From Dyella mobilis (GTDB lineage Bacteria > Pseudomonadota > Gammaproteobacteria > Xanthomonadales > Rhodanobacteraceae): DNA of 64,000 nucleotides. Below are positions 29,950 through 40,873 of this stretch, one piece after another. The translations under genes and the position numbers were made by a program. The first letter of the stretch is position 1. Each line of letters opens with the position of its first letter. The notes under the pieces were generated by a model that was not told the DNA's origin, made no database searches, and worked only from the letters and a program-made list of their open reading frames with translations. The DNA lies in assembly GCF_016904945.1 (NCBI RefSeq), contig NZ_JADIKF010000032.1:62001-126000 (forward strand), written 5' to 3'.

Positions 29950-31032
29950 TCAACGCACCTTCAAGGTAGCCAAGCCGATCAACACCAGCACCACGCTGAT
30001 GATCCAGAACCGCACGATGACCCGAGGCTCGGGCCAGCCTTTCAATTCGAAGTGATGGTGGATGGGCGCCATGCGGAAGATGCGCTTGCCGGTCATCTTG
30101 AAGCTGGCCACCTGCAACATCACCGAGGCCGTCTCCATCACAAACACGCCGCCCATGATCAACAACACGATTTCCTGGCGCACGATCACTGCAATCGCCG
30201 CCAGCGCGGCACCGATCGCCAGGGCGCCTACGTCGCCCATGAAGACCTGCGCCGGATAGGTGTTGAACCAGAGAAAGCCAAGGCCGGCACCCGACATCGC
30301 GCCGCAGAACACCGACAGCTCGCCCGCGCCCGGGATGGCCGGGATACCGAGGTATTCGGAGAACACCTTGTTACCCGCCAGATACGCAAACACGCCCAGC
30401 GCACCCGATACCAGCACGGTCGGCATGATGGCCAGGCCATCCAGGCCGTCGGTGAGATTCACCGCATTGGAAAAGCCCACGATCATCAGGTACGTGATCA
30501 CGATGAAGAACACGCCCAGCGATATCTCCACGTGCTTGAACAACGGCACGAACAGCGCCGTTTCGGCCGGATTGACCGCACTGTGGTACAGAAACCAGGC
30601 AGCCGCCAAGCCAAATACCGACTGCCAGAAATACTTCCAGCGCGACGCCAGTCCGCGGCTGTCTTTCAAAACCAGCTTGCGGTAGTCGTCGTAGAAACCG
30701 ATGGCGCCGAAGCACACCATCACGGCCAGCACCAGCCACACGTAGCGATTGTCCAAATCCGCCCACACCAGGGTGGCGATGGCGACGGAAATGAGGATCA
30801 TCACGCCGCCCATGGTCGGCGTGCCGGCCTTGGACAGATGCGTCTGCGGACCGTCCTTGCGCACCACCTGGCCGGCCTTGAGCGCAGCGAGCTTGCGGAT
30901 CAGCGCCGGGCCGCACAGCAGCGACATCGCGAGCGCGGTGAGCGCCGCCATGATGGTGCGGAAGGTGATGTACTGAAACAGATGAGGCGCAGTGAAGTGC
31001 TGCGACAGCCAGTCGGCGAGTTCAAGCAGCAT
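29950..31032 (-). CDS. mraY: Phospho-MurNAc-pentapeptide transferase
   Basis: 360-residue integral membrane enzyme that attaches phospho-MurNAc-pentapeptide to undecaprenyl phosphate, giving lipid I. Motifs include [30 protein letters not shown] and the C-terminal [13 protein letters not shown]. The ATG at 31032 gives the same length and N terminus (MLLELADWL...) as the E. coli enzyme; a GTG at 31041 is possible. It overlaps the murF 3' end. Confidence 0.97.
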   Translation of the reverse strand: MLLELADWLSQHFTAPHLFQYITFRTIMAALTALAMSLLCGPALIRKLAALKAGQVVRKDGPQTHLSKAGTPTMGGVMILISVAIATLVWADLDNRYVWLVLAVMVCFGAIGFYDDYRKLVLKDSRGLASRWKYFWQSVFGLAAAWFLYHSAVNPAETALFVPLFKHVEISLGVFFIVITYLMIVGFSNAVNLTDGLDGLAIMPTVLVSGALGVFAYLAGNKVFSEYLGIPAIPGAGELSVFCGAMSGAGLGFLWFNTYPAQVFMGDVGALAIGAALAAIAVIVRQEIVLLIMGGVFVMETASVMLQVASFKMTGKRIFRMAPIHHHFELKGWPEPRVIVRFWIISVVLVLIGLATLKVR

Positions 31033-32383
31033 GGGGTGCACCCTCCTCTGGCCGGCGCATGAGCGCAGCCACTACGTGTTCCATGCCCGACGAGTGCGAG
31101 CCTTTCACCAGGCAGGTAACGCCTGCATGCAACTGGGTGCGCAATGCTTCGATCAAGGCAGCCTTGTCCGCAAAATGCTTTCCTTCGGCACCGAATGCTT
31201 CTACTGCAGCGGCGTTCAGCGGCCCCACGGCGAACAGCTTCTGGATACCTCGCTCGCGTGCGTGACGACCGACCCCGGCATGCAGCGCACGGGCATCCGC
31301 CCCCAGCTCAGCCATGTCGCCGAGCACCAGCCAACGCTCGCCGTCGGCGAGCGCAAGCGTGTCGATCGCTGCGTGCACCGAACTGGGATTGGCGTTGTAG
31401 CTGTCGTCGATCATGGTCCAGCCATCGGGCATGGCCAGGCGCTTGAGGCGCCCTTCCACCGCCGACGCCTGTTCCAGGCCTTCAACGATGGTGTCCAGCG
31501 GCACATCCAATGCGAGCGCGATCGATGCCGCCGCCAGCGCATTGGCGATGTTGTGCCGGCCAGGCAAGGGCAAGTGCACATCGGTATCGCCACGCGGCGT
31601 GCTCAACACGAAGTGCGAGCCGTCGACGCGCTGATCCAGGATGTCGGCGCCGACATCCGCCTTGTGGTCCAGACCGAAGCGCAGCACTCGGCGCCCGCCT
31701 GCCAGCCCTGCGAAGAAGCTGGCGAAAGCGTCGTCGGCGTTGATGATCGCCACGCCGTCGGCCGGCAATCCGCGATACACCGCGCCCTTGGTTTCCGCCA
31801 CTGTCTCGATCGTACCCATCCGCTCAAGATGCGCTGGCGCAATGAGATTGACGAGGCCGATTTCGGGCCGCGCGATGGCAGCAAGGTAGTCGATGTCGCC
31901 CGGCTTGCCCGCGCCCATTTCCAGCACGGCGTATTCGGTGTCTTCAGGCATCCACAGCAGGGTCAGCGGCAGGCCGATCTCGTTGTTGTAGCTGCCCGTA
32001 TTGAAATGGGTGCGGCCGTGGCGCGACAGGATCGACGCCGTCAGTGTCTTCACCGTGGTCTTGCCGTTGGAGCCGGTGATGCCGATTACACGCGCGTTGC
32101 GCTGCGCGCGCACGGCACTGGCCAGGTCGCCCAGCGCGAGCTCGGCATTCTCCACCTCGACCTGCGGCAGGTCGCAGTCGACTCGGCGTTCAACCAGCGC
32201 CGCGGCGGCTCCGCGCGCCGCGGCGTCGGCCAGATAGTCGTGGCCGTCCACGTGCTCGCCCTTGAAGGCGACGAACAAGTCGCCGGTCTTGATCTTGCGC
32301 GAATCGATCTCGACGCCGTCAATATCGGCATCGGCACCGAGCAAGCGCCCATGTGTCCACATGGCAATGGCGCTCAGGCGCAT
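31022..32383 (-). CDS. murF: UDP-MurNAc-tripeptide--D-Ala-D-Ala ligase
   Basis: 453-residue Mur ligase adding D-Ala-D-Ala. N-terminal [30 protein letters not shown] loop [14 protein letters not shown], and [15 protein letters not shown] are diagnostic. The ATG at 32383 overlaps the murE stop as TGATG; GTG one codon upstream is an alternative. Confidence 0.96.
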   Translation of the reverse strand: MRLSAIAMWTHGRLLGADADIDGVEIDSRKIKTGDLFVAFKGEHVDGHDYLADAAARGAAAALVERRVDCDLPQVEVENAELALGDLASAVRAQRNARVIGITGSNGKTTVKTLTASILSRHGRTHFNTGSYNNEIGLPLTLLWMPEDTEYAVLEMGAGKPGDIDYLAAIARPEIGLVNLIAPAHLERMGTIETVAETKGAVYRGLPADGVAIINADDAFASFFAGLAGGRRVLRFGLDHKADVGADILDQRVDGSHFVLSTPRGDTDVHLPLPGRHNIANALAAASIALALDVPLDTIVEGLEQASAVEGRLKRLAMPDGWTMIDDSYNANPSSVHAAIDTLALADGERWLVLGDMAELGADARALHAGVGRHARERGIQKLFAVGPLNAAAVEAFGAEGKHFADKAALIEALRTQLHAGVTCLVKGSHSSGMEHVVAALMRRPEEGAPHAA

Positions 32384-33858
32384 CACGCGTGTCCCTCCAA
32401 AATCGACCGTGCAACGGCCACATCGTCAAACGCACGCTTGCCGCCCGCGCCTTCCTGGTAAGTTTCGTGCCCCTTGCCGGCGATCAGCACGACGTCGCCG
32501 ACCACGGCCACGCGCAATGCGGTGCGAATCGCCTCTTCGCGATCGCGCAGGACGGTCGCCGCTTGCGGCTGCGCCATGCCGGCGAGAATTTGAGAAACGA
32601 TCAGATCGCCATCCTCGCCACGGGGATTGTCGTCGGTCACGATGACGACATCGGCCAGCCGTTCGGCAATGGCGCCCATTTGCGGGCGTTTGCCCGCATC
32701 GCGCTCGCCGCCGCATCCGAACACGCAGATCAGGCGCGCGTCGCAATGCGCGCGCAGAGCCGTCAACGCCTGTTCCAACGCGTCCGGCGTATGCGCGTAA
32801 TCGACCACCGCCAGCGGCAGGCCCTGCACGCCGCCGATGCGACTCATGCGGCCATTGACCGGCTCCAACGCGCGAATCGTGTCCGCGATGCGCGTGAACG
32901 ACTCGCCCAGCGCACCGAGACACCCCACTACCGTCAGCAGGTTCGCCACGTTGAAGCGACCCAGCAGGCGACTGCGAATCTCGCCCTCGCCCCAGGGTGT
33001 GCGCAACTGGAAGGCCACGCCTTCGGCCGAGGTGACAATGCCGCTGGCCGCAATCGCCGCCTGCGCATCGCCGGCGCCGCTCAGGGTCAAGGCGCGCACG
33101 CCCGGCGCCAAGGTTCCGGCCAGCTCGCGGCCGAACGCGTCGTCGGTATTGATCACCGCTGCGTCCAGCGTCGGCCACGCAAAGAGCTTGGCCTTGGCTG
33201 CACCATAAGCCTGCATGCTGCCGTGATAATCCAGATGGTCGCGGGTGAGGTTGGTGAAGGCCGCCACGTCGAAATTCATCGCCGCAACGCGCCCCTGCTC
33301 CAGCGCATGCGAAGACACTTCCATCGCCACGTGCGTGGCACCGTCGCGCAGAAATTCAGCCATCAAACCTTGCACTGCGATCGCATCCGGCGTGGTGCGC
33401 TCGCCTTCGCGCAACTCGCCGTGCAGGCCGGCGCCAAGCGTGCCGATGGTCGCGGCGCGATGACCGAGCTTCTCCAGCGCCTGGGCCAGCAACTGCACCG
33501 TCGAGGTCTTGCCGTTGGTGCCGGTCACGCCGATCACTTTCATCGACTCGGACGGACGGCCGAAAAAGCGCGACGCGATCTCGCCCACGAACGTGTGCAG
33601 GCCGTCGATCCACAACACCGGCACGCCCGGATCTTCCAGCACGTGTGCCGGCGCTTCGGCCAGCACCACGCTGGCGCCGCGCTGTACAGCGCCGCCTACG
33701 AATTCAATGCCGTGACCGCGCGTGCCGCGCAAGGCGAAGAACGCATCGCCCTGGCGCACCTGGCGCGAATCGAGGGCGAGGCCGGAGACGACGACGGGCC
33801 CGACCGCCTTCGTTTCGGCAATTCCCTGCAGCAGATGGTCCAGGCGCTGTCCGCTCAT
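32383..33858 (-). CDS. murE: UDP-MurNAc-dipeptide--meso-diaminopimelate ligase
   Basis: 491-residue Mur ligase. ATP loop GVTGTNGKTSTVQLLAQ; the amino-acid-selecting motif reads DNPRGED, the form associated with meso-diaminopimelate rather than lysine. N-terminal GLALDSRQVRQGDAFFALRG is typical. It overlaps the ftsI stop by 4 nt. Confidence 0.96.
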   Translation of the reverse strand: MSGQRLDHLLQGIAETKAVGPVVVSGLALDSRQVRQGDAFFALRGTRGHGIEFVGGAVQRGASVVLAEAPAHVLEDPGVPVLWIDGLHTFVGEIASRFFGRPSESMKVIGVTGTNGKTSTVQLLAQALEKLGHRAATIGTLGAGLHGELREGERTTPDAIAVQGLMAEFLRDGATHVAMEVSSHALEQGRVAAMNFDVAAFTNLTRDHLDYHGSMQAYGAAKAKLFAWPTLDAAVINTDDAFGRELAGTLAPGVRALTLSGAGDAQAAIAASGIVTSAEGVAFQLRTPWGEGEIRSRLLGRFNVANLLTVVGCLGALGESFTRIADTIRALEPVNGRMSRIGGVQGLPLAVVDYAHTPDALEQALTALRAHCDARLICVFGCGGERDAGKRPQMGAIAERLADVVIVTDDNPRGEDGDLIVSQILAGMAQPQAATVLRDREEAIRTALRVAVVGDVVLIAGKGHETYQEGAGGKRAFDDVAVARSILEGHA

Positions 33859-35675
33859 GGGTCGACCGCCTCCGCGGCGGACTGATCGTCCTTGGCGTCT
33901 TGCGACTGAGCCGTGCCGGCGAGGCCGCCGCCGGCCTGTAGCGGGCCGCCGGCATACCAGCGACCGATGTTGTCCGGCGGCACGTCGAGCAAGCGCAGCG
34001 CACCGGTCATCACGCGCTGGAACACCGGCGCCGATACCAGGCCGCCGTAGTAAATGCTGGACTTGGGATTGTTGATCACCACCACGCCGACCAGGCGCGG
34101 ATTCGTGGCCGGCACGATGCCTGCGAACAACGAGTTGTAATTGTTCTTGGCGTAACCGCCGGCCGACGCCAGATGCGCGGTGCCGGTCTTGCCGGCAACG
34201 ATGTAATTGGCGATCTGCGCACGCGTGGCCGATCCGCCCGGCGCGGTCACCGTCTCAAGCATGTCCACGAGTTCGCGCGCGATCGTCGTCGAAACGATCT
34301 GCGTACCCGTATCGGCGCCGCCTTTGATGAAAGTGGGCGTGTGGCGCATCCCGTTGTTCGCCAGCGTGGCGTAGGCCACCGCCAGTTGCAGCGGCGTCAC
34401 GTTGAGCCCGTAGCCGTACCCCATGGTGGCCTTTTCGATCGGCCGCCAGCCGTGGCTGGGCTTGAGGTAGCCGGCCGATTCGCCCGGGAAGCCGCTGCCG
34501 GTGCTTTCGCCGAAACCGAATGCACGATACGTGTCGTAGAGGAACTTGCTGTCCAGCGACAAGGCGATCTTCGCTGCACCGATGTTACTGGACTTGGTCA
34601 GCACGCCGGTCGGCGTGAGGTTGCCGTTGCCACCGGACTCCACGTCGCGGATGTCCTTGCCCATGAAGTACCAGTGCCCGTTGCCGGTATCGATCATCGG
34701 CGCGGTAGGCGTGTACTTGCCGCTGGACAAACCGGCCGCCATGGTGAAGGTCTTCATGGTCGAGCCCGGCTCGACCACGTCGGTCACCGCGCGATTGCGG
34801 CGCTGCGCGGGCGCGCTGCCGGTGACCACATTGGGGTTGTAGGTGGGCAGGCTGACCATGGCGAGAATCTCGCCGGTGTGCACGTCCATGATGACCATTT
34901 CGCCGGAGTCGGCGTTGAGGTCGTCCAGCTGCTTCTTCAGTTCGCTATAGGCCAGGAACTGGATGCGGCGATCAATGCTGAGCGTAAGGTTCTGGCCCGG
35001 CTGCGGCGCACGCACCTGCTCCACATCCTCCACGATGTGGCCCATGCGGTCGCGAATCACGCGCTTGGCACCAGGCTTGCCGGACAACCAGTTGTCGAAG
35101 GCGAGCTCGAGGCCTTCCTGGCCGTGATCGTCGATATTGGTGAAGCCCAGCACGTGCGCGGTCACTTCCCCTGACGGGTAGTAACGCTTGTATTCGCGCT
35201 GGCCATTCACGCCCGGCACGCCTAGCGCCAGCACCGCTTGCGCAGCATCCGGACTCATCTGCCGGCGCAAATAGGCGAATTCGCGGTCGGCGCGCTGCTC
35301 CAGGTAATTTTTCAGTTCGTCCGGGCTGGTGCCCAGCGCCTGCGCCAGGGCAGGAATGCGATCGGCGTTGGCCAGCACTTCCGACGGCACCACGGTGATC
35401 GACACCATCGGCGTGGACACCGCCAACGGCTCTCCGTTGCGGTCGTAGATCGTGCCGCGCGAAACGGCAATCGGCACTTCGCGCAGGAAGCGCGCATCGC
35501 CCTGGTCCTGATAGAACTGCTTGCGTACCACCTGCAGATCGAACGCGCGTGCGACCAGGCCGATCGAGGCGACACCCAGCACGCCGATCACCAGCAGCAT
35601 GCGGCGGCGCGTGCTGAGGTTTGCGCTCTGGCGGCGCGCTGCCGGCTTGGCGGTGGGGCGCGGCAGACGATTCAT
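33855..35675 (-). CDS. ftsI: Septal penicillin-binding protein 3
   Basis: 606-residue class B transpeptidase for septal peptidoglycan. A basic N terminus and membrane anchor (about 27-45) precede the pedestal domain and the transpeptidase domain. The catalytic motifs are STMK (in VEPGSTMKTFT), SSN (KSSNIG) and KTG (AGKTGTAHL). The ATG at 35675 overlaps the ftsL stop. The C-terminal tail after LRLLDVPPDN is Gly/Gln/Asp-rich and poorly conserved. Confidence 0.97.
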   Translation of the reverse strand: MNRLPRPTAKPAARRQSANLSTRRRMLLVIGVLGVASIGLVARAFDLQVVRKQFYQDQGDARFLREVPIAVSRGTIYDRNGEPLAVSTPMVSITVVPSEVLANADRIPALAQALGTSPDELKNYLEQRADREFAYLRRQMSPDAAQAVLALGVPGVNGQREYKRYYPSGEVTAHVLGFTNIDDHGQEGLELAFDNWLSGKPGAKRVIRDRMGHIVEDVEQVRAPQPGQNLTLSIDRRIQFLAYSELKKQLDDLNADSGEMVIMDVHTGEILAMVSLPTYNPNVVTGSAPAQRRNRAVTDVVEPGSTMKTFTMAAGLSSGKYTPTAPMIDTGNGHWYFMGKDIRDVESGGNGNLTPTGVLTKSSNIGAAKIALSLDSKFLYDTYRAFGFGESTGSGFPGESAGYLKPSHGWRPIEKATMGYGYGLNVTPLQLAVAYATLANNGMRHTPTFIKGGADTGTQIVSTTIARELVDMLETVTAPGGSATRAQIANYIVAGKTGTAHLASAGGYAKNNYNSLFAGIVPATNPRLVGVVVINNPKSSIYYGGLVSAPVFQRVMTGALRLLDVPPDNIGRWYAGGPLQAGGGLAGTAQSQDAKDDQSAAEAVDP

Positions 35676-35947
35676 GGCTGTCGCACCAGCTGCACGTCCT
35701 GCGGACGCGGCATGAACATGCCGAGCTTGGTGCGCGCCTCGTCGTCGATGCGGCGCGGCTCGGCCCAGGTCGCCTGCTCCAGTTCGAGCTGGCCATATTC
35801 GATATTCAATGCATCGCGCTGCCCTTGCAGCTGCGTGAGCTGCACGAACAGCACGCGACTTTGATGCCGGGTCCACACCACAGCAATCGCACTGACCAGC
35901 ACGGCGGCCAGCATCAGCAGCAGGCAAAAGACGCCGACTATCCTCAT
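35672..35947 (-). CDS. ftsL: Cell division protein FtsL
   Basis: 91-residue bitopic protein: membrane segment at residues 3-24, then a coiled-coil stretch (about 30-65, [30 protein letters not shown]). It forms the FtsQLB complex that activates FtsWI. Overlaps rsmH and ftsI by 4 nt on each side. Confidence 0.93.
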   Translation of the reverse strand: MRIVGVFCLLLMLAAVLVSAIAVVWTRHQSRVLFVQLTQLQGQRDALNIEYGQLELEQATWAEPRRIDDEARTKLGMFMPRPQDVQLVRQP

Positions 35948-36885
35948 GCCGGCCCTCCGTCTGGCAGCTTTTCCGCCACGCGCAGCACGGCCGAGCGGGC
36001 ACGCGGATTGGCGGACTGCTCTGCGTCGGAAGGAAATTGCGCCTTACCCACCGCCGCCAGACGTGCCGGGGCAGCAGCGACCGGCGGCCCGCGGCGACTG
36101 CCCTGCACGCGGCCGGAATGGTCGCGGATAAACAATTTCACCGCGCGGTCTTCGAGCGAATGAAAGCTGATCACCGACAAGCGGCCACCGGGCTTGAGCC
36201 GATCCAAGGCAGCGTCGAGCCCGCGCTGCAGAGCTTCCAGTTCGCCATTCACGCGGATGCGCAATGCCTGGAAACTGCGTGTCGCCGGATGCTTTCCGGG
36301 TTCGCGGCGACCCACGACGCGTTCGATCAATGCCGCCAGTTCGCCCGTGCGGGCAATCGGCGACTCGGCGCGGCGCTCGACAATGGCGCGGGCGATCTTG
36401 CGGCTGAAGCGCTCTTCGCCAAAGACCCACAGCACGTCGGCGATCTCGCGCTCATTGGCGTGCGCCAGAAACTCGGCCGCGCTTTCACCCTGGGTGGTAT
36501 CCATGCGCATGTCCAGCGGCGCATCGGCCATGAAGCTGAAGCCGCGGGCCGCCTCGTCCAACTGCGGCGAGGAAACCCCGAGATCGAGCAGCACGCCATC
36601 CAGGCCTTCGGCCGTTTCATCCCACTCGGCCAGGCTGGAGAAGTTGCCGTGACGGATCGACACCCGCGGATCGGCAGCGAATTCTTTTTGCGCAGTGGCG
36701 ATCGCCTGGGGATCGCGGTCCATCAACAGCAAACGCCCATCGGGACCCAGACGCGACAGCACCGCGCGTGCGTGACCGCCGCGTCCGAAGGTGCCATCGA
36801 GATAACGCCCGCCTTCCCGCACGGCGAGACCCTCCACCGCTTCATTCAGCATCACCGGGATGTGCCGCAACATTTGCTCGGCCAT
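35944..36885 (-). CDS. rsmH: 16S rRNA C1402 N4-methyltransferase
   Basis: 313-residue RsmH (MraW). N-terminal [13 protein letters not shown] and the SAM loop [14 protein letters not shown] are diagnostic; [16 protein letters not shown] and the C-terminal [13 protein letters not shown] also match. The start is ATG 36885, preceded by GGGAG. A GTG at 36933 would add a charged, unconserved stretch. Confidence 0.96.
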   Translation of the reverse strand: MAEQMLRHIPVMLNEAVEGLAVREGGRYLDGTFGRGGHARAVLSRLGPDGRLLLMDRDPQAIATAQKEFAADPRVSIRHGNFSSLAEWDETAEGLDGVLLDLGVSSPQLDEAARGFSFMADAPLDMRMDTTQGESAAEFLAHANEREIADVLWVFGEERFSRKIARAIVERRAESPIARTGELAALIERVVGRREPGKHPATRSFQALRIRVNGELEALQRGLDAALDRLKPGGRLSVISFHSLEDRAVKLFIRDHSGRVQGSRRGPPVAAAPARLAAVGKAQFPSDAEQSANPRARSAVLRVAEKLPDGGPA

Positions 36886-36936
36886 GCCGCACTCCCGCTC
36901 TTGTTCGTCTTCATCCCGCGTCTCGACCGTCACCGG

Positions 36937-37383
36937 TCAGAGCCGCAGGTCCGTCATGTCGTCGCTGATCTCGTCTTCGCCGATGGTCTGGCGGATCTTG
37001 GCCAGGTGGGCCTGTTCGCTCCACAGCTCGAACTTGTTGCCCATGCCCAGCAAAATCGCCTTTTTCTCGATTCCGGCCGCCACCCGCTGGCTGGCCGGCA
37101 ACAGGATGCGCGCCGCACTGTCCGGCTCGACCATCGCGGCCGCGCCCACCAGCTTCATCTGCAAGGCGCGATGTACGGCTTTGACGTTCGGCAACGCATT
37201 CACCTGGTCGCGCACCCGCTCCCATTCGGCGTGCGGGAACAGCCACAGGCAGCCCGTCTCGAAGGGGTTGTAGGTGATCACCAACCGATTGGCGCAGGCA
37301 TCCGCAACCAGCTCCCGATACGCAGTCGGAATAGCCAGCCGGCCCTTGTCATCGACGGTGATGGCGGTCTCGCCTTGAAACAC
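36937..37383 (-). CDS. mraZ: Transcriptional regulator MraZ
   Basis: 148-residue AbrB-like protein made of two SpoVT/MraZ repeats, each with the DxxGR signature: [10 protein letters not shown] near residue 11 and [11 protein letters not shown] near 87 (here the second Gly is replaced). It forms ring oligomers that bind TGGG repeats in its own promoter and repress the dcw operon. The start is GTG at 37383, immediately after a TGGG repeat array. Confidence 0.95.
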   Translation of the reverse strand: MFQGETAITVDDKGRLAIPTAYRELVADACANRLVITYNPFETGCLWLFPHAEWERVRDQVNALPNVKAVHRALQMKLVGAAAMVEPDSAARILLPASQRVAAGIEKKAILLGMGNKFELWSEQAHLAKIRQTIGEDEISDDMTDLRL

Positions 37384-37385
37384 GA

Positions 37386-37456
37386 CCCAAGAACTCCACG
37401 AAATCCCACGATTTCACACAGGGACCCACGATAGTCTCGCCCCTTGAGACTGTCAA
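37386..37456 (-). promoter_or_regulatory. mra promoter with MraZ-box array
   Basis: On the minus strand a consensus-like promoter reads TTGACA (37456-37451), 17-nt spacer, TATCGT (37433-37428). Downstream lie TGGG-type repeats at 37428-37425, 37408-37405, 37398-37395 (as TGGA) and 37389-37386, spaced 20, 10 and 9 nt apart, i.e. on one face of the helix. These fit MraZ boxes. The array overlaps the -10 end and the transcription start, as expected for autorepression. Confidence 0.75.
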
Positions 37457-37574
37457 GAAATTTTCGCTTGCGAATCAATAAGAAAGGCGAGGTTCTGGCG
37501 AAATTTCCAGTGATTTCGAGAAAGAGCAGCAAGTGCCTTGATCAACATCACTTTTTTTGAAATGAATGTAAGCA

Positions 37575-37634
37575 AGGGGAGTGAGAAGTGAGAGATAAAG
37601 CCTTCACGGCAGCTCTCTCGCTTCGCACTCCCCT
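37575..37634. repeat. Long imperfect inverted repeat between mraZ and rnpB
   Basis: AGGGGAGTG (37575-37583) pairs with CACTCCCCT (37626-37634). The pairing continues inward through GAAG/CTTC and GAGAG/CTCTC, giving a hairpin of about 20 base pairs. It lies just beyond the rnpB 3' end and may act as its terminator, but it has no clean T-run. Confidence 0.55.
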
Positions 37635-37653
37635 CACTCAATCCTGAATAAAG

Positions 37654-38015
<362 letters not shown>

Positions 38016-38098
38016 CCGCCCATTATAGCCGGCTTGCCGGCATCGGTAGGGAAAATACGCAGAACAGGTCGCGAACGGAGCGCACTGATGCACGCAAC

Positions 38099-38938
38099 TC
38101 ACCCTTCGCCCTTGTCGCCGTAAAGCAGCTTGCGCGGCGCACCGGTAATCGCGGCAGCCAGCTTCGCCGCCTTGGCCGGCGGCAATTCCTCCCGCAGGAT
38201 CGCGAACACGCGCTGCCCTTCGGCCAGTTTTGCGTGGGCTTCTTCGCCTCGCCCGGCCACCAGGATCACGCATTCGCCGCGCTGCTGATTGGGGTCCTGC
38301 GCCACGCGGACAGCGAGATGTTCCAGCGGCTCGCCGAGCACGGTCTCGAAAATCTTGGTGAGCTCGCGTGCCAGCACGGCTTCGCGGCTTCCACCGAAAA
38401 CATCCCGCATATCCGCAAGACTTTCCGTTACGCGATGCGAGGATTCGTAAAAGATCAGGGTACGCGCATCGCCGGCAAGTTCCTCCAGGCGACTGCGGCG
38501 CGCCGCGGATTTCGGCGGCAGAAAACCCTCGAACACAAATCGGTCGCTAGGCAGTCCCGCCACCGAAAGCGCCGCGATCGCCGCACACGCCCCCGGCACC
38601 GGCACGCAGCGGATACCCGCTTCGCGCGCCGTGCGCACCAGCCGGAACCCCGGGTCGCTGATCAAGGGCGTACCGGCATCGGAAATCAGCGCCACGGATT
38701 CGCCTTGCTCCAGCCGGCGCACGATGGCCGCCACGGCCTCGCGCTCGTTGTGTTCGTGCAAGGCGATCAAGGGCGTGCCGATGTTGTGCTGGAGCAACAT
38801 GGGCCGGCTGTGCCGGGTGTCTTCGGCGGCGATCACGGTGACGCTGCGCAAGGTTTCGATGGCGCGCGCGGAGATATCGTCGCGATGGCCGATGGGCGTC
38901 GCCACCACCCACAGGCAGCCGGCTTGATCTGCTGACAT
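38099..38938 (-). CDS. rsmI: 16S rRNA C1402 2'-O-methyltransferase
   Basis: 279-residue RsmI of the SAM-dependent tetrapyrrole methylase fold. VATPIGHRDDISARAIETL at the N terminus, ISDAGTPLISDPG and VPGACAAIAALSVAGLP match the family. It modifies the same nucleotide as RsmH, encoded nearby. It is divergent from lpoA. Confidence 0.95.
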   Translation of the reverse strand: MSADQAGCLWVVATPIGHRDDISARAIETLRSVTVIAAEDTRHSRPMLLQHNIGTPLIALHEHNEREAVAAIVRRLEQGESVALISDAGTPLISDPGFRLVRTAREAGIRCVPVPGACAAIAALSVAGLPSDRFVFEGFLPPKSAARRSRLEELAGDARTLIFYESSHRVTESLADMRDVFGGSREAVLARELTKIFETVLGEPLEHLAVRVAQDPNQQRGECVILVAGRGEEAHAKLAEGQRVFAILREELPPAKAAKLAAAITGAPRKLLYGDKGEG

Positions 38939-39025
38939 AGAGAGATAGGTCCTTTCGGGGCGGCGCGTCGATACGATCGGCTATGATCGCCCAATTCCCC
39001 CCGTTCGATAAGCATGAGGAAGTCC

Positions 39026-40873
39026 ATGCGCTTACGTCGTCTGGCCCTGCCGGGACTGCTCGTTTCACTGATGTTGAGCGCTTGCGTCGCCACCTTGGCG
39101 CCACAGTCCCCGGCTGAAATCGCGGCGGCGCAGAGTGCCGCCGGACTGGCCTCCCAGGGACAATTGGACAGGGCCGCGCAAGCCTACCAGGCACTGGCCG
39201 CGCAATCGCCCGGACGCGCCGATCATTACAACTTGCTGGCGGCCGAAGCCTATCGCCAGGAAAACGCACTCGATCGCGCGGCACCCATCGTTGCCGGCAT
39301 CCAGCGCAAAGGGCTCAGCGACGACGAACCGGTACGCCTGGACCTGCTGCGCGCGGAAATCGCCTTGCATCGGCGCGACCCGGCCACGGCGTTGCAACTG
39401 ACTACGCAGTCCGATGTAAGCGTCCCTCCGAACCTGCAGCCACGCTTGCTGAATTTGCGCGCCGAGGCGCTGGCCGATACCGGCGATCTGTGGAGCGCGG
39501 CGCGCACACGCGTGAGCATGGACGGCCTGCTGCAGGGCGCGGACCGCGCCCAGAACCGTGATGAGGCCGTCTCGCTGCTGGCCAGGCTCGGCATTGCGCC
39601 GTTGAAACAGCGTGCCGCAGCGATGCAGCAAGGCGATCCGATGTTGCCGTGGATCGCCGAGGCCCTGGGCCGGCTGGGCGTCACGGTGGCGCAGCAACCC
39701 AATCTCACGCAGCCGGTCGGCACCCTGGTGCCCGGAAGCAATGCAAGCGTGCGCGAAGGCTACAAAATGCCGGCGCAGATAGCGCTGCTGCTACCCGACG
39801 TCGATGGCCTGGTAGCGGCATCCTCGGCCATCCGCGAGGGCTTCTTCACCGCCTACTACCAGGACGCCGATACGCACGCGCCGCGCGGCACGATCCGCGT
39901 GTACGACAGCGGCGGCAATGCAGCCAGCGCCATCAAGGCCTATACCCAGGCCGTGTCCGATGGCGCGCAAATCGTGGTCGGACCGCTCACCCGCTCCGAG
40001 GTGATGGGCGTACTGGGGCAATCCTCATTGCCGGTTCCGGTGCTCGCACTCAATCATTCGGACAACAAGAACCTGCCGGCCGGTACCGCCAGCGAATTTG
40101 CGCTGTTGCCGGAAGACGAAGGCGCGCAAGCCGCCGACCATCTGATCGATCGGGGCATCCACAGCGCTTACGTGGTCATCGCCAGCGACGACTTCGCCAA
40201 GCGCACGGCCAACTCATTCAAAACCGAATTCACCGCCAAAGGCGGGCAGATCGTCGGCTTCGCCACGATCTCCTCGGGCAGCGTCAACTATGGCGACGCC
40301 ATCAATTCGTTGAATGCCGGCAACGCCGCCGCCGATGCCGGCATCTTCATTAGCATGCGTACCGAACAGGCGCGCCTGCTGTTGCCGCAATTGCGCGTGG
40401 CGCGCATCACCCTGCCGGTATTCGCCACCTCGCACATCTACAGCGGCAGCGACAATCCCACCGCCGATCGCGACCTGGAAGGCGTGGAGTTCTGCGATGC
40501 GCCATGGCTCTTCGACGCGCAAAGCGGATTGCCCAGCCATCAGGACGTGGCCACGCAATTGCCGGTCGCACGCGGCGCCACGGCGCAGCTGTTTGCCTTC
40601 GGCATGGATGCATGGAACCTGGTGCCCTACATCGACTGGTTGCGCAGCCATCCCGGCAGCTACCTGCCCGGCGCCAGCGGACAGCTTTCTGCCGATACGT
40701 TCGGGCACGTCAATCGCCAGCTCACCTGGCTGAAATTCCAGGATGGCGTCGCGCGCCCCATGAACGGCAGCCTGCAGATGGATAACGCACCGGCGGGCCC
40801 GGCCCCCTCCAGCAGTGCACCGGCTCCCGCAAGCAGCGCCCCGACACCAGCCGCTCCGCCGGCTAACGGCTGA
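39026..40873 (+). CDS. lpoA: Outer-membrane lipoprotein activator of PBP1A (LppC family)
   Basis: 615-residue LppC/LpoA lipoprotein. The signal peptide ends in the lipobox LSAC (cysteine near residue 20), followed by an N-terminal TPR-like helical domain (about 30-210) and a periplasmic-binding-protein-like C domain (from about 245, MPAQIALLLPDVDGL). In E. coli it reaches through the wall to stimulate PBP1A. The ATG at 39026 is preferred over 39014 because AGGAAG sits between them at correct spacing. The C terminus ends in a Pro/Ala/Ser linker. The stop overlaps the yraN start. Confidence 0.87.
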   Translation: MRLRRLALPGLLVSLMLSACVATLAPQSPAEIAAAQSAAGLASQGQLDRAAQAYQALAAQSPGRADHYNLLAAEAYRQENALDRAAPIVAGIQRKGLSDDEPVRLDLLRAEIALHRRDPATALQLTTQSDVSVPPNLQPRLLNLRAEALADTGDLWSAARTRVSMDGLLQGADRAQNRDEAVSLLARLGIAPLKQRAAAMQQGDPMLPWIAEALGRLGVTVAQQPNLTQPVGTLVPGSNASVREGYKMPAQIALLLPDVDGLVAASSAIREGFFTAYYQDADTHAPRGTIRVYDSGGNAASAIKAYTQAVSDGAQIVVGPLTRSEVMGVLGQSSLPVPVLALNHSDNKNLPAGTASEFALLPEDEGAQAADHLIDRGIHSAYVVIASDDFAKRTANSFKTEFTAKGGQIVGFATISSGSVNYGDAINSLNAGNAAADAGIFISMRTEQARLLLPQLRVARITLPVFATSHIYSGSDNPTADRDLEGVEFCDAPWLFDAQSGLPSHQDVATQLPVARGATAQLFAFGMDAWNLVPYIDWLRSHPGSYLPGASGQLSADTFGHVNRQLTWLKFQDGVARPMNGSLQMDNAPAGPAPSSSAPAPASSAPTPAAPPANG

